Shown: positions 33,667 to 44,300 of the stretch, in pieces
Position numbering within the stretch: position 1 is the first letter of the stretch
Layout of the letters: each line of letters opens with the position of its first letter
Source of the DNA: Ursus arctos
Lineage: Eukaryota; Chordata; Mammalia; Carnivora; Ursidae
Direction: 5' to 3'
Assembly (NCBI RefSeq): GCF_023065955.2
Contig: NW_026622886.1
Span: forward strand, 11,170,001-11,234,000
DNA: 64,000 bases
Made by a program: the position numbers and the translations under genes
Notes under the pieces: model-generated
Databases searched by the model: none
What the model was told of the DNA's origin: nothing
The model's input: the letters and a program-made list of their open reading frames with translations, nothing else

Positions 33667-33876
33667 GCCAGGCGCAGTGTGCGTGCCTGTTACCCGGGCT
33701 ACTCGGGAGGCAGAGGCAGGAGGGTCGCTTGAGCCCCAGAGCTCTGGGCTGGAGCGCACTGTGCCCTCGGGATGTCTACACTCAGTCCCGCGTCAATCCG
33801 GTGACCTCCCGGAGCGGGGGGACCCCCAGCTGGCCTAAGGAGGGGTGAAGTGGCTCAGGTCAACAACAGTGCAGGG
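33667..33876 (+). pseudogene. 7SL (SRP) RNA retropseudogene, 3'-truncated
   Basis: The known function of 7SL is the RNA scaffold of the signal recognition particle. This copy starts at the transcript 5' end ('gccaggcgcagtgtgcgtgc'), keeps the conserved 'ctactcgggaggcagaggc' and 'ggtcgcttgagcccc' of the Alu domain, and continues directly into the S domain with 'ggtgacctcccggagcgg' and 'cctaaggaggggtgaag', stopping near 'ggctcaggtcaac'. About the last quarter of the RNA is missing. Many substitutions and no 3' oligo(A) are seen. Flanks 'caggattcagacctggtcc' (33647-33665) and 'caggatttagacttagtcc' (33877-33895) match at 16 of 19 positions, indicating retroposition. Carnivorans lack Alu, and continuity into the S domain shows descent from 7SL itself. 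Expression is unlikely because 7SL transcription depends partly on upstream sequence, which retrocopies lack. Confidence 0.88.
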
Positions 33877-34879
33877 CAGGATTTAGACTTAGTCCCTAAT
33901 CCCGCAAAGATGCTGCACACGACTTGCCCGAGGTACACGGTGTGCGGCAGAGGCAGGACCGACCTCGGACCTTCCCGTGGACTCCAGAGGACTCTTTTCT
34001 TACAGCATATCTGATGAGGCGGAGGGATCGCTGTGCCTCTGCAGGCGGCTGGACCCGGTGGAGGAGGCTCCCTATCAGGAGCCAGCCCCGGAAGGGAAAC
34101 AAGGGAGATTCTTCGGGACTGGGCTCCAGGCCCGGCTGGGGGTGTCCATGCTTGCTAACCAGACCGAGGCTTTGGGGTGCTGTCCTCGTCCCCCTGTGGA
34201 TGCTGTCTCTGCGTGGGCTCCCTGACTATATGGATGGAGAGTCTCCGTGTGGACGTTCTCTCCCGCGGCTCATTGGAGCTCCCCACACCTCCCGGGAGCC
34301 TGGCCAGCACCTCACTCTCAAGCTCCAGCACCTCTGCCCGCGGGGAAGTCTGAGGAGGGGTTGCAAACCCCACCAGCCCAGGGCTCCTGGGATCCTTGCA
34401 GGCTCTAGGCTCTAGTGTTCGTCTCACTGAAAGAACAAAATGCCCCCCACAGACCACAGACCTGGCTTGCTGAGCGGAGCTGCTCAGAGCCACCATTGGC
34501 CACCGCAAGTAACTGTGTGTTCTGAGCGCCACCTAGTGGTGCCCTGGGCCACCCAGCGTTTCTTCTCAAACCAGATCTCCAGGAAGGGGCTCCCACCTCC
34601 CTTCCTCTTAAGTGATCTCCAGGGAGGGTTAGGTGACTTAGAGGATCTCCAGCCCTCTTGGGTTCCAGGACACTTTAGAGATGCCCAAGGCCAGCTGGTT
34701 CCCTGAAGCTCTGAATTTACATTGAGACTGCCCCATCCTGGGCTCTGCCTGAGGGTCCAGGATGCTGGCTCTGGGTTGAAATACAGAAAAGTGCTTTTTG
34801 TCATTTACCAACTCTGTGACCTGAATGAATATGGGGAAGGCATGCGAGGGATTCAGCATCTTATTTCGACGTGAGAGGA
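33877..34879. other. G+C-rich unassigned block
   Basis: Relatively CpG-rich for the window. A 163-codon frame at 33924-34415 (+) and a 125-codon frame at 34155-34532 (-) are Arg/Pro-rich with no recognisable domain; I do not call them genes. Another MIR-like phrase, 'acttgcccgaggtacac', lies at 33921. Confidence 0.4.
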
Positions 34880-36665
34880 ACTAATGGAGGAGAGTGAATT
34901 TTAAAAAGCTATTGAGAACACATTTTTTGACAGATAAAATGGACCAATTCCTCGAAAAACACAAAGACTATAACTCACTTAATATGAACTAGAAAATTTG
35001 CATATGCCTACAACTGTTAAGGAAATTGAATTCATAATTTAAAAACTCCCAAAAAAGAAGTCTCCAGACCCAGATGGTTTCATTGGAATTCTACCAAATG
35101 TTTCAAGAAGAATTAGCACTATCTCTATACATTCTCTATCAGAAAATACAAGAGGAAGGAACACTTCCAACTCACTGTATGACACTAGTATTACCCTGAT
35201 ATCAAAACCAAAGACAGTACCCAAAAAGGAAACTACAGATCAATATTTCTTGTGAAATACAGACATAAAAATCATTACTGAAATAGCAAGTAGAATTCAG
35301 CAATGTATTAAAAGAATTGTACACTATAACCAAGCAGGGTTTGTCCTAGGGATGCAAGGCTGATCCAATATTTGAAAGTCAGTCAGTGGAATCCACCATA
35401 TTAATAGGCTAAAGAAGAAAGGTCACATGCTCATATAAATTGATGTGGGGAAAAACATTGACAAAATTCAATGCCCATTCATGTTTAAAAAACTCAGAAA
35501 AATGGGAATAGAGGATCGTTTTCTCAACTTAATAAAGAACATCTAAAAAAAACAACCTACAGCTAACATACTTGATGGTGAAAGACTGAATTTTTCCCCT
35601 TAAAATTGGGAAGAAGGCAAAGATGTCTACTCTCACTACTCTTATTCAACATAATGCTGTAAGGTTGAGGCAGTGAAGGAAGGCAAAAAAAAAAAAAAAA
35701 AGAAAGAAAGAAAGAAAAGAAAAGAAAAGAAAAGAAAAGGAAAGAAAAAAAGAAATAAAAGGCATGCAAACCAGAAAAGAGGACGTATTTGCAGAAGACA
35801 TGATTGTCCACGTAGAAAATCACCAAGAGGTCTACAAGATTATCCCAGATAAGTGGGTTTAGCAAAGACACAGAAATACAAGATAAATATATAGAAATCA
35901 ATTATCTTTCTATATATTAGCAATGAACAGATGGACATCAATTTTTTTTAAAGCAATACTTATAATTGTTTACAAAAGAGGTGAAACACTTAGGTGTAAA
36001 TCTAACAAAACATGAATAGGACTTGTATGTTGAAAAGTACAAAATATTTATGAGAGAAATCAAAGATCTAAATACACAAAGAAACATACCATGTTCATGG
36101 ATTGGCAGGTTCAATACAGTAAGGATGTCAATTCTCCCCAAATTGCTGTGTAGGTTTAACTCATTTCCCATCAAACTCCCGGCAAGATTTTTGTAGATAT
36201 AGACAAGACTATTCTAAGCTTTATATGGGAAGGCAAAGGAACTAGAATAGGTAAAGTAACTTCGAAAGAGAAGAATAAAGTGGGAGGAGTCTGCCTATCC
36301 AATTTCAAGACTTATTATAAAGCCAAAGTAATCAAGAATGGTAGTATTGGTGGAGGAATAGACACATAGATCAATGGGACAGAAATAGATCTACACAACC
36401 ACGCTCAACTGATTTTTGGCAGGTGCAAAAGTAATTCAAGGGAGGAAAGGTAACCTTTTCAATACATGGCGCAGGGGTGATGGAACGTCTGTAGGCAGAC
36501 AAACACACAAACTCCTTAACCTAAACCACACACTTTGTACAGAAATTAACTCTGAATTTCTCGTGGACTTAAATGCTGAACATAAAACAATAAAACTTTG
36601 AGGAAAAGACAGAGGACACAATCTATGCGATCTAGGTTTAGGCTATTTTAATTTAAAAAATACAA
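34880..36665 (+). mobile_element. L1 ORF2 segment (reverse-transcriptase region), decayed
   Basis: Recognisable ORF2 order: 'ctccagacccagatggtttc', 'tattaccctgatatcaaaacc', 'gggtttgtcctagggatgc', 'gtctactctcactactctt', the polymerase motif region at 35784-35801, 'ttcatggattggcaggttc', 'ggcaaaggaactagaatagg' and 'gggacagaaatag'. Many stops and indels. A poly(A)/GAAA tract has expanded at 35685-35760. The segment has neither the L1 5' end nor the 3' UTR, so it is truncated on both sides. It cannot encode a working enzyme. Confidence 0.9.
35685..35760. repeat. (A)n-(GAAA)n tract inside L1 ORF2
   Basis: A run of about 17 A residues followed by GAAA/GAAAA units, sitting where L1 ORF2 normally has a short A-rich lysine-coding stretch, then rejoining 'gaaataaaaggcatgc'. 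Likely unstable in length. Confidence 0.9.
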
Positions 36666-36784
36666 CACACAAACATACATTAATCTATTTCAAAGGAAGT
36701 AGGAAGCACCTTTTTTTCTTCATCTTCCCAGTTGCTGCCCTTTCCTACAGAAATGATGAAATCACATGGGAAATGTTGTCAAGC

Positions 36785-36906
36785 TACCAATGCCCAAGTT
36801 CCACTCCCAGAGATTTGATTCATTTGGTCCAGGATAGTGGCTGCGCATGTGCATTTCGGAAAGCTCCCAGGTGATTCCAATGTGCAGCCAGGTTGAGAAC
36901 CACTTG
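36785..36906 (-). mobile_element. MER5-like hAT-Charlie element (3' half)
   Basis: 'agctcccaggtgattccaatg' and 'gcagccaggttgagaacc' are the end of a MER5-type element. Strand given by my memory of the family and is uncertain. Confidence 0.65.
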
Positions 36907-36939
36907 GTGAAATGAAGAGCTCCCACGAAACACCTTCAG

Positions 36940-37125
36940 TACAGTGATTTCCCAAGGGCGGTCCCTGATCAACCTCAGCCTCAGCCTCACCGGGGAGCTT
37001 GTTAGAAATGCATGTTCTCAGGCGACACTCCAGCCCTGCTGAACCAGAAACAGCCATCCGTGTTTCAACAAGCCCTCCCTCCAGGGGATTCTGATGCCCC
37101 ACTCAAGCTGGAGAACCTCTGCCTC
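36940..37125. mobile_element. MER5-like hAT-Charlie element, near complete
   Basis: 'cctcaccggggagcttgttag', 'aaatgcatgttctcagg', 'cctgctgaaccagaaac', 'tttcaacaagccctccc' and 'tctgatgccccactcaagc' follow MER5 order from end to end. Adjacent to a second, partial MER5-like copy on the left. Confidence 0.75.
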
Positions 37126-37469
37126 GGTAGATAAATTCTGACACAGACAGGAGCAGCTGGCTCCAAACAAGAAAATACACGTGGTGAAAAAGCAGTAAGA
37201 GCACTCTTTAGCCTCCACAGTGACGAAAAGAAAAGCAGCATAAAAACAGCAGGGAAATTCCACCGGACATCTGTCAAGTGAGCAAATTTAGGAATAAGTC
37301 ATGCAAAAGATAATACTTTATGCTTCCCTTTTCACACGACTAGGGTAAGCAACCACCCAGTGTGCCTGGGATGGAGGGACTTCCCAGAAATAGGACTTCC
37401 TGTGCTAAAATCAGGACAATGTGGTCTCCCGACCCAAGACTTAGCAGATTGGTACAATTCTGGCTCACT

Positions 37470-37580
37470 CTCCGTTTTCCCCCATAAGACAGTGATCCAT
37501 AGGGGCAGAACCCGTGTTTCTTGTATGATAGCCTGGTCCCTATCCTTGTATGTAATAGATGCTCAATATATATTTGGAGA
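37470..37580 (+). repeat. L2 LINE 3' end
   Basis: 'taggggcagaacccgtgtttc' and 'tgtaatagatgctcaatatat' are an L2 terminus; a GGAA-rich low-complexity tract follows to about 37645. Confidence 0.65.
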
Positions 37581-37825
37581 TGGAAGGAAGAATGGAAGGA
37601 ACAGAGAGAAAGAGGAAGGGAAGAGGAGAGGAAGGAAGATAAACCTTTGCCAAGAAGTCAGTTCTTCCCTCGGCATTGCTACAGTACCAGACACACACCA
37701 CGATTATAATTCTGACCGCATCGCATTATAGCTGCATACTTGTAGGTCCTTCTCCCTCAATAAGCCATGAGCTCGTCCTCTGCATGGACCATATCCTACC
37801 CACCGTCATAATCATAGGTGTCAGC

Positions 37826-38085
37826 ACTGAGAGGTTAGGAGAATGAGGGCTAAGCTCAATCTTCCTGGGTTCAAATCCTAACTCTATGGATTATTAGCTG
37901 TATGACCTCAGACAAGCTAATTCACCTTTCTCTACTTCTCTACTTTCATCTGCAAAATGGGTATGAACAGAACAGCACAGGACCTAGCTCATGGGGTTGA
38001 TGTGAGAATGTTACGTGAGCCAATGCATGAAAACCATTTAGAATGGTGCCCGGAGTATACAGAAGGCTCAATGTCGTTAGCTATT
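37826..38085 (+). repeat. MIR, forward, near full length
   Basis: 'cctgggttcaaatcctaactc', 'agctgtatgacctcagac', 'catctgcaaaatgggtatg', 'catggggttgatgtgagaatg' and 'gaatggtgcccggagtat' cover almost the whole MIR. Best preserved MIR in the window. Confidence 0.9.
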
Positions 38086-38639
38086 ATTGTCAAAGGAAAG
38101 GGACTCACGAATCCCATCTGAGGGATTGAAGTTACCTTTGAGTAATCAGGAAGCTGCAGGTGGCTGCATTTTCTGGATGGTGGATAGACAGCAGTGTGAC
38201 TGTCACCAAACAGTCAGGAGGGAACTTTTCAGGGATGGGAAGATGACACAGGAAGGCCACAGGCTACCACTAGGCTTCTCTTGCCCATGTCCTCCTTCAC
38301 ATGTTCCCTACTCGTCGCCCTGTCTAGACCAGATAGCCCAGTGTCCCTACACTTTCACACACATGGCCACTTGAGAGGGGCAAGGGCTCTCACCGGAGAG
38401 TCATATCTCAGTGAGTGGATCCTTCGGTTCATTACAGAATCCCTAGGACCTGGTCTGTAGAACAGAGTATGCATTCCAGAACTACGTATAAACGGACAAA
38501 TTTTAATGAGTGTAAATCCTTCTTTTAATCCCATTTGTCTATCAGAGTCCAGAACCTCTACACCTCTGATTCTGTCCTTGACCATGTACTTCCCAACTAG
38601 GTCTTTCCTGTTGGGTCATGAGTCAGTAAGCAGAATGGC

Positions 38640-38712
38640 CATAAACAGTTACTCCACTGGCATTTACCCAAAGGAGCTGGAAACCGAGGTCCACCCAAAA
38701 CCCTGCACACAA
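38640..38712 (+). mobile_element. L1 3' region, left part (split by Can-SINE)
   Basis: 'ggcatttacccaaaggagc' and 'aaccctgcacacaa' belong to L1 and continue at 38918 after the SINE. Confidence 0.75.
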
Positions 38713-38917
38713 GGGGCGCCTGGGTGGCACGGTCGGTGAAGCATCCGACTCTTGATTTCGGCTCAGGTCACGATCTCAGGGTCATGAGATCGAACCCCTA
38801 CATGGGGCTCTGTGCTAGTGTGGAGCCTACTTAAAATCCCTTCCCTCTCCCTCTGCCCCCCCCCCAACCCCACTCGTGCGTGCGCTCTCCCTCTAAGAAA
38901 AACCAAAAAACAAAACA
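38713..38917 (+). mobile_element. Can-SINE, forward
   Basis: Head 'ggggcgcctgggtggcacgg', B-box-like 'gatcgaacccc', CT-rich body with a C run near 38859-38867, and an A-rich tail with 'caaaacaaaa'. Flanking repeat 'cctgcacacaa' (about 38702-38712 and 38923-38933). Confidence 0.94.
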
Positions 38918-39295
38918 AAAAACCTGCACACAAATGTTTATAGCAGCTGTATTCATAATTGTCAAAACTTGGAAGCTACCAAGATGTCCCTCAGCAGGCG
39001 AATGGATACATAAACAGTAGCACACCCTGAAGATGGAATATTATTCAGTGCTAAGAAAGAAATGAGCTACCAAGCCATGAAAAGTCATGAGGGAGCCTCA
39101 TATGCAAATTGCTAAGCGACAGCAGCCCATGTGAAAAGGCTACGTTCTGTATGACTCCAATTATCTGACACCCTGGAAAAGGCAAAACTATGGAGACAGT
39201 CAAAAGACCAGCAGTTGCCAGGGGTTGGGGGGAGGGATGAACAGGTGGAGTACAGGGGACTTTGAGGGCTGTGAAACTAATTCTGAAAAATAAAA
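38918..39295 (+). mobile_element. L1 3' region, right part
   Basis: 'tttatagcagctgtattcat', 'aagatggaatattattcagtg', 'gtatgactccaattatctgac' and 'caaaactatggagacagtc' then 'ggttggggggagggatg' form an old L1 end, with an A-rich finish near 39295. Confidence 0.85.
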
Positions 39296-40219
39296 TGGCC
39301 CCATCTGTACACTCCCCAGGACTCCACCTCTCCCCAGGGCCCCCCTGACTTGAGAGCTAGCGAGGGGAAAGAGAACACACTGGATTAAGCCTACACTGTC
39401 TTTATCACTATCCTTTCTTAGGGACCTAACACGAGCGCCCTTTGTCCGGCTCCTTGCTGGCATCCACATGTATTCTCGGCTCTGAGGCACTAAGCTTGTT
39501 GTCTTTGCATTGGGGTTAATTAACCAGGCCCTTAAGCATAATGACATCATCCACCCGGAAGGGAGGGACCCGTGAAACCAGTGAAGGCGGGATTAGCACC
39601 TGACCCCAGAATGGAACCTCCCTTCCCTGTGTCCCCACTGAGACATGCCACCAACACCACCTCAGCCAGCTTATTTCTTTATCTGTTTCCCTTTCCTGGA
39701 CCCAGAGTCTGTGAAGGACAGGGCCCCCGTTCATCCATCGCTGGTTTAGCGAGCCCCCCCCGCCTGTGTGGTATAGCGGGTACGATGCTGAACATGGACG
39801 GCAGAGATGGGTAAGACCCAGCCTCAGCCGCTGGCGAGTGTCCGATGTGGGAGCCTCGTGTCTTGCTCATTTCTGCATCCTTGGCATTGAGCACATTTGC
39901 CTCGCAAATACAAGACATGTTTGTTGAAGGAATGGATGAAAATCCCTACATGACCCCACATCAGGTTGCAGAAAGGGCTGCCCCTGAAATCCTCTCTGAG
40001 TGCTCCTGCCATCTAGGCCTGGCACCCGGGGAGGAGCAGCGATGAGGGCAGGAAGGGTCCGAGTCACCTAAGGACAGAAGGCATCCCTTACTGTCGCAGA
40101 TCAACAGCCAGGCCAGCCAGCTCGGTGTCCTGACAGCCCAGCGCTGCCCTGGTGTGAGAGCGCTCTAGCTCGGAGAACTGTCCTCCCAGGAGAGGAAGGG
40201 TAATGACAGGGTTCTTTCT
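39296..40219. other. Unassigned sequence with an L2 end
   Basis: No gene recognised. An L2-like terminus ('ccttggcattgagcacatttg', 'gtttgttgaaggaatgga') occupies 39880-39945. A 116-codon minus frame at 39200-39550 overlaps the L1 and is not coding. Confidence 0.45.
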
Positions 40220-40800
40220 TGTCCTTTGACTTCTTTTCAACAAAAATGGGACCATATATAATATGCACTATTTTGCAACTCGGGAGGGGTTCCCCCCACT
40301 TAAAAACATACAATGTATATATTTTTTAAAGATTTTTTTTGAGAGAGAGAGAGAGACAGAGCAGGAGCAGGGGGAGGGGCAGAAGGAGAGGAAGACAAGC
40401 AGGCTCCCCAGTGTGTGGGGAGCCAGAAGTGGGGCTCAATCCCAGGACCCTGAGATCATGACCTGAGCTGAAACCAAGAGTTGGAGGCTTACCCAACTGA
40501 GTCGCCCAGGCGTCAAAACATGAAAATGAATATTTTTCTGTGTTACTAAATTTACAAGTCCAGCACCAATTTTAATGGTTGTACAGTGTTCTGTTGCATG
40601 AATGCATTAGCCTTTATTTAAATTATTTCCCTAGTCTGGGATTTTGGCTATTTTCAGATTGTCATTGGGAGGAATATCCTAAATCCTTCAACCTTTAGAA
40701 GCAATTCCTAGGACAGGAATTGCTGAGTCAGAGAGCGTGTACGTGTGGGCTTCTGGCATTTATTACCGAACTGCCTACAGGTTTCCCGCTGGGCAAGGAT
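40220..40800 (-). mobile_element. Old L1 3' region, reverse, split by Can-SINE
   Basis: 'aaatgggaccatatataatatg', 'ttttgcaactcggg' on the left of the SINE, then 'cagtgttctgttgcatgaatg', 'tcctaggacaggaattgctg' and 'accgaactgcctac' on the right, all reverse L1M-type landmarks. The Can-SINE at 40322-40515 lies within. Confidence 0.75.
40322..40515 (-). mobile_element. Can-SINE, reverse
   Basis: 'ttttttaaagattttttttg' tail, GA-rich body, 'gggctcaatcccagg' and head 'caactgagtcgcccaggcg'. Imperfect flanks 'caatgtatattttt' / 'aaatgaatattttt'. Confidence 0.92.
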
Positions 40801-41117
40801 AAGCAGGCGGGTGTGAGCGCGCATGGGCAGTTCTGTCCAGCTCCGTGGTCTCGTCTGAATCCCCCGGAAACAGACACATTTCAGAATTCAGAATTTTCCA
40901 GGTTCTAGAGAAACACAGCACTGTATATACTCCAGGGGCTGTGTCACACCTCCGGTAGGTTCTGGGGCAGACCCACAATCCAACTCATGATTCACATTTT
41001 CCCAGTAAAACATAGGAACATTCACAGTAAGTGAGATAAACCAAAACCATGAAGAATCCCCTGGCAACTCTGGGCAGGTTTTGCCACTATCTATGTTTTG
41101 GAGCTAGAAATATGATG

Positions 41118-41318
41118 GGGGGGTGCGCCGGGGGGCTCAGTCAGTTAGGCGTCTGCCTTCGGCTCAGGTCATGATCCCGGGGTCCTGGGATCGAGCCCTG
41201 CATTGCACTCCCTGCTCAGCGGGGAGCCTGCTTCTCCCTCTCCATCTGCTGCTCCCCTGCCTGTGCTCTCTCGCTCTCTCTGTCAAATACATAAATAAAA
41301 TCTTAAGGGGAAAAAAAG
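41118..41318 (+). mobile_element. Can-SINE, forward
   Basis: Head 'ggggggtgcgccggggggctc', 'ttcggctcaggtcatgatcc', 'gggatcgagccctgc', CT-rich body, 'aataaaatcttaagg' and poly(A). No clear target duplication. Confidence 0.93.
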
Positions 41319-41479
41319 TATGTTTAAAAAAAAAGAAACCAAACTTTCAGCATTCAGAATTTTTGCAGTTCGGATTTATGGAGAAAGGAACAAGGTAGAG
41401 TCATTCTGCAGCTTTGCGAGAGAAAACAGGCTTAGCCGGGTCCCAGGAGGTTATGCCAGGTAAGGATTAAGTGCTCAGC

Positions 41480-41660
41480 TGGGGAAGGAAGCCCACCTGC
41501 ATTTGGATGCTGGCTTTCCCTACTGTAAGCTGGGGGACACTGGGCCAATAACTATCCCTTTCTGGGCCTCATCTCTGCAGAGCTGTGGAGAAGAGCACAA
41601 GGGATGAAAACACGCAGAAGCCTTAGCACGGACCTAACTCGTGCTGAACAGAGGACAGCC
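41480..41660 (+). repeat. MIR fragment, forward
   Basis: 'gcatttggatgctggctttc' then 'gggccaataactatccc' and 'ctgggcctcatctctgc' fit a diverged forward MIR. Confidence 0.55.
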
Positions 41661-42597
41661 GTCATGGAACTTGCCTTGGTAAATGGCAGAGCTGAGAAGT
41701 GAAAGCCTTGCTTTTCCTGCAAGGCCAGGTGGGCCCAGGTCCACACTGCGTCCCGGGCAGGCTGTCTGCTCTCACTCACCGAAGTGGAAGGCCCAGAAAT
41801 TTGGGTAGAAGGAAGGGCCCAGCAAGGAGCCGCACTGGACTTTCTCTCCGTGGCCCCAAACGGCTTCGGCCCACCCTAGCGGCACTGGGGTGCTGTGGGT
41901 GGGGCAGAGCCCAGGCCAGCCCCACCTGGACCTCCATAGAGACCTATTTCGGTGTCCCAGAGTGTGGTTGTGGCAAACGAAGGCCTGGATGGTTTGAAGC
42001 TGCAGTTCCAGGAGCAACTCAACCAAATACCTGGGCAGGACACCAGCAGGTCTCACAAAGAGTCAAACTGTCTCGTTAAGGCCACGGGCCATCGGCGGGA
42101 AGAGGTGTGAGAATGGGCAACCGTTGGCTTTCCACAAGTGCTGGGGTGCCATGGTGGGAAGGGGAGCGAGGGTGGCTGGCATGGCTGGGGGGTGGCGGCG
42201 GGGGGGGGGGGGACAGGGGTCTGGGCTCGGCCACAGGGACAGAGCAGAGGGTAGGGAAGGGGCCAATGTGAGGCTTCCTTGCACGTGTTGCAACCCCACA
42301 GACCCGGGGGACAGAAAAACTACATGCCTGGCTTGTTTACTAAAATTGCGGGGAGATGAGAAGGAACAGACTTGGTAATAAAGCCTGAAAAGCCCTCTGT
42401 CAAATCCCCTCTGTTGACGAAGTTTTCCCAGTATAGATTACGGCACCTCGGTTGCTGGAGGCTCTTTGCACTGAGAGTTCTGAGACAAGCGTGCATTTGC
42501 CAAGAATAATTTTGCCAGGTCTGCACCGGGAGGTGGGGAGATGGAAATTTTCAAAAGCCCCCGATCCAATGAGGCCTTTCACAGCTCACCACATAGA
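41661..42597. other. Unassigned sequence with a G run
   Basis: No gene recognised. A run of 13-14 G follows 'ggcggc' at about 42199-42212. Overlapping frames of 94-126 codons at 41699-42079 (+) and 41772-42056 (-) have no domain. Confidence 0.4.
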
Positions 42598-42700
42598 CCC
42601 TGGAAAATAGCAAACTGGCTCATCTGTTTAGAAAGGGCTGCAGGGGTTTCTTTAAAAGACTTTACAAATATTCTAGACATCACTGTAGAACATTGTCGCA
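42598..42700 (+). repeat. Copy B of an unassigned local repeat pair
   Basis: Counterpart of 32246-32345: 'ccctggaaaatagcaaac', 'tcatctgtttagaaa' and 'tcactgtagaac' align with copy A, with small indels. Confidence 0.5.
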
Positions 42701-42839
42701 AGTGTTGCTTGCTTGCTTGTAAGCCCGCTAATTTTATACAAGAATCACTTTCTAAATGCACCTTCCCATCTTCATCGAGAGTTACACGTGTATATTGTTT
42801 TAGTCGCAGTATTTTTAAATTTCATCTGTAGTTTTTTCT

Positions 42840-43030
42840 TTTATATTCCGTAAGTACTTTTCCATGTTTTTATGCTCTTTGTGGTAACTTTAATAATAGC
42901 ATCCACTTCATCCTATTCAATACCACACACAGACTTCTCAACCAGACTATAAAAAATAGTTTTTCACTATTATAAATACTGCCACAACGAACATCTCTGT
43001 GCCTGTGGGATTTTCGCATACTGACTTCCG
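42840..43030 (-). mobile_element. Old L1 fragment, reverse
   Basis: 'cttttccatgtttttatgc' and 'cactattataaatactgcc' then 'aacgaacatctctgtgcc' match reverse L1M. Confidence 0.6.
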
Positions 43031-43034
43031 AAAT

Positions 43035-43175
43035 TAATTTTCAGTTATCTGTTCAACACATGTTTATTGGATGTTTATTACGTTAGGCCCGGAGATAAGG
43101 GAAAAAAACAGACACTGTCTCTGCCCCAAAGGCTAAGCATTCTATAGTCTAATAACCTGCAGATCTTTCTTGAAT
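43035..43175 (-). repeat. L2 3' end, reverse
   Basis: 'gttcaacacatgtttattgg', 'gacactgtctctgcccc' and 'attctatagtctaataac' match a reverse L2 end. Confidence 0.6.
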
Positions 43176-43677
43176 ATAACAATAATCCTCTGATTTAAAC
43201 ACTGCCAAGAACGTAGATTGGGGCCTGGGACCCACGGAGCTGGGACTCATCACCAACAGCCCTGTCTTACCCCCGCCCCCGGAGCGCGGGGAGTCGCAGG
43301 GATGGAGAGCCCCCTCACTCCCTCAGGGGCCAGGCTGAGGACAAGGCTCGGGCCACGCTCGAGGTGGCCCACGACACACGGACCCAGGGGCCTGCCCCTG
43401 TAAGGTGCTGGGATTTGGGGTGCAGGGCGGGTAGAAAGTATGCCTCCTGCAGACAGGCTGGTTCCAAAGGGGAGAGGATGCTCTGAGCAGGGGCAGATCC
43501 TTCTCCTGAGCCCCCGAAGCAGGTAACTCGCTCCTCTCCTGACAGAAGCCAGGATGCTGTTTCACCTGGAGCCCCTCCCTGCCCCCCCCCCCGCATGGAA
43601 ACTGAGGGATGGGGGCAGCAAAGGCAGTAATGATGGATTCTGGCACAGACAGTCGGGAGCCCTCAGCTGCCGGTTGC

Positions 43678-43930
43678 TTTTGATTTATTGTTGCTAAAGT
43701 CATGTACGGAACCCTTATTGTGTGTCTGGCAGGCTGCCAAGCGTTCGATAGCTCCGTCCTGTTGCTTCGTCTGGGTAGCCCCTGAGCGGGAGCACTGCCC
43801 ATCTCTCCTCCACTCAGGAGGCCGGTTACCTTCTCCAGGACCACACTAGGAAGCAGCAGCGACTGGCTCAAATCAAAACGGGTCTGATGGCAAAGCTGGG
43901 ACGCCCAGCCTCTGTGCTATGCTGCCTAAA
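43678..43930 (-). repeat. MIR-like fragment, reverse
   Basis: 'gtgtgtctggcaggctgcc', 'accttctccaggaccacac' and 'cctctgtgctatgctgcc' follow reverse MIR order; highly diverged. The 182-codon minus frame at 43323-43871 overlaps it. Confidence 0.5.
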
Positions 43931-44119
43931 CCTGGTCACCCCCGTCCTTCTCGAAAGTGCATGCATTGCTTTCAAAATCACTGCTCCCGTTACCAAAGAG
44001 GAAAGAAAGAAAATGTGGCTTTGGGCACACGCACGAATTCATGGGTCTAGTGGGGAAACCCCCACGTCTCCTGATGGCCGGATCTGCAGCCTGTCAGCAG
44101 TTCACATACGATGATCGCT

Positions 44120-44300
44120 CACAGCGGCAGGGCACTTAGCCCTCATGATGGCCGATGTTATCACCCCCTTCTGCTAGCTGAGGAATCGAGGCCCAGAGAG
44201 GTTAAACAACAAGCCCAAGTCACACAGCAAGTGGTTCAGCTGGGACTGGAACCCAGTCTGTCTGACTTCAGAAGCTGTAACTATCGCCACCTTCTCTAAT
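44120..44300 (-). repeat. MIR, reverse
   Basis: 'gcccagagaggttaaacaac', 'aagcccaagtcacacagc', 'gactggaacccagtctg' are classic reverse MIR text. Confidence 0.85.

Noticed and set aside
33924..34415. 163-codon frame in a CpG-richer block
   Set aside because: I considered a terminal exon, but no recognisable protein features and no flanking splice or poly(A) signals convinced me.
42190..42215. Poly(G) run as regulatory G-quadruplex
   Set aside because: A single uninterrupted G-run near 42199-42212 is more likely an unstable mononucleotide tract; its exact length may also be a sequencing artefact.
43323..43871. 182-codon minus-strand frame
   Set aside because: Overlaps a reverse MIR-like fragment; no domain recognised.
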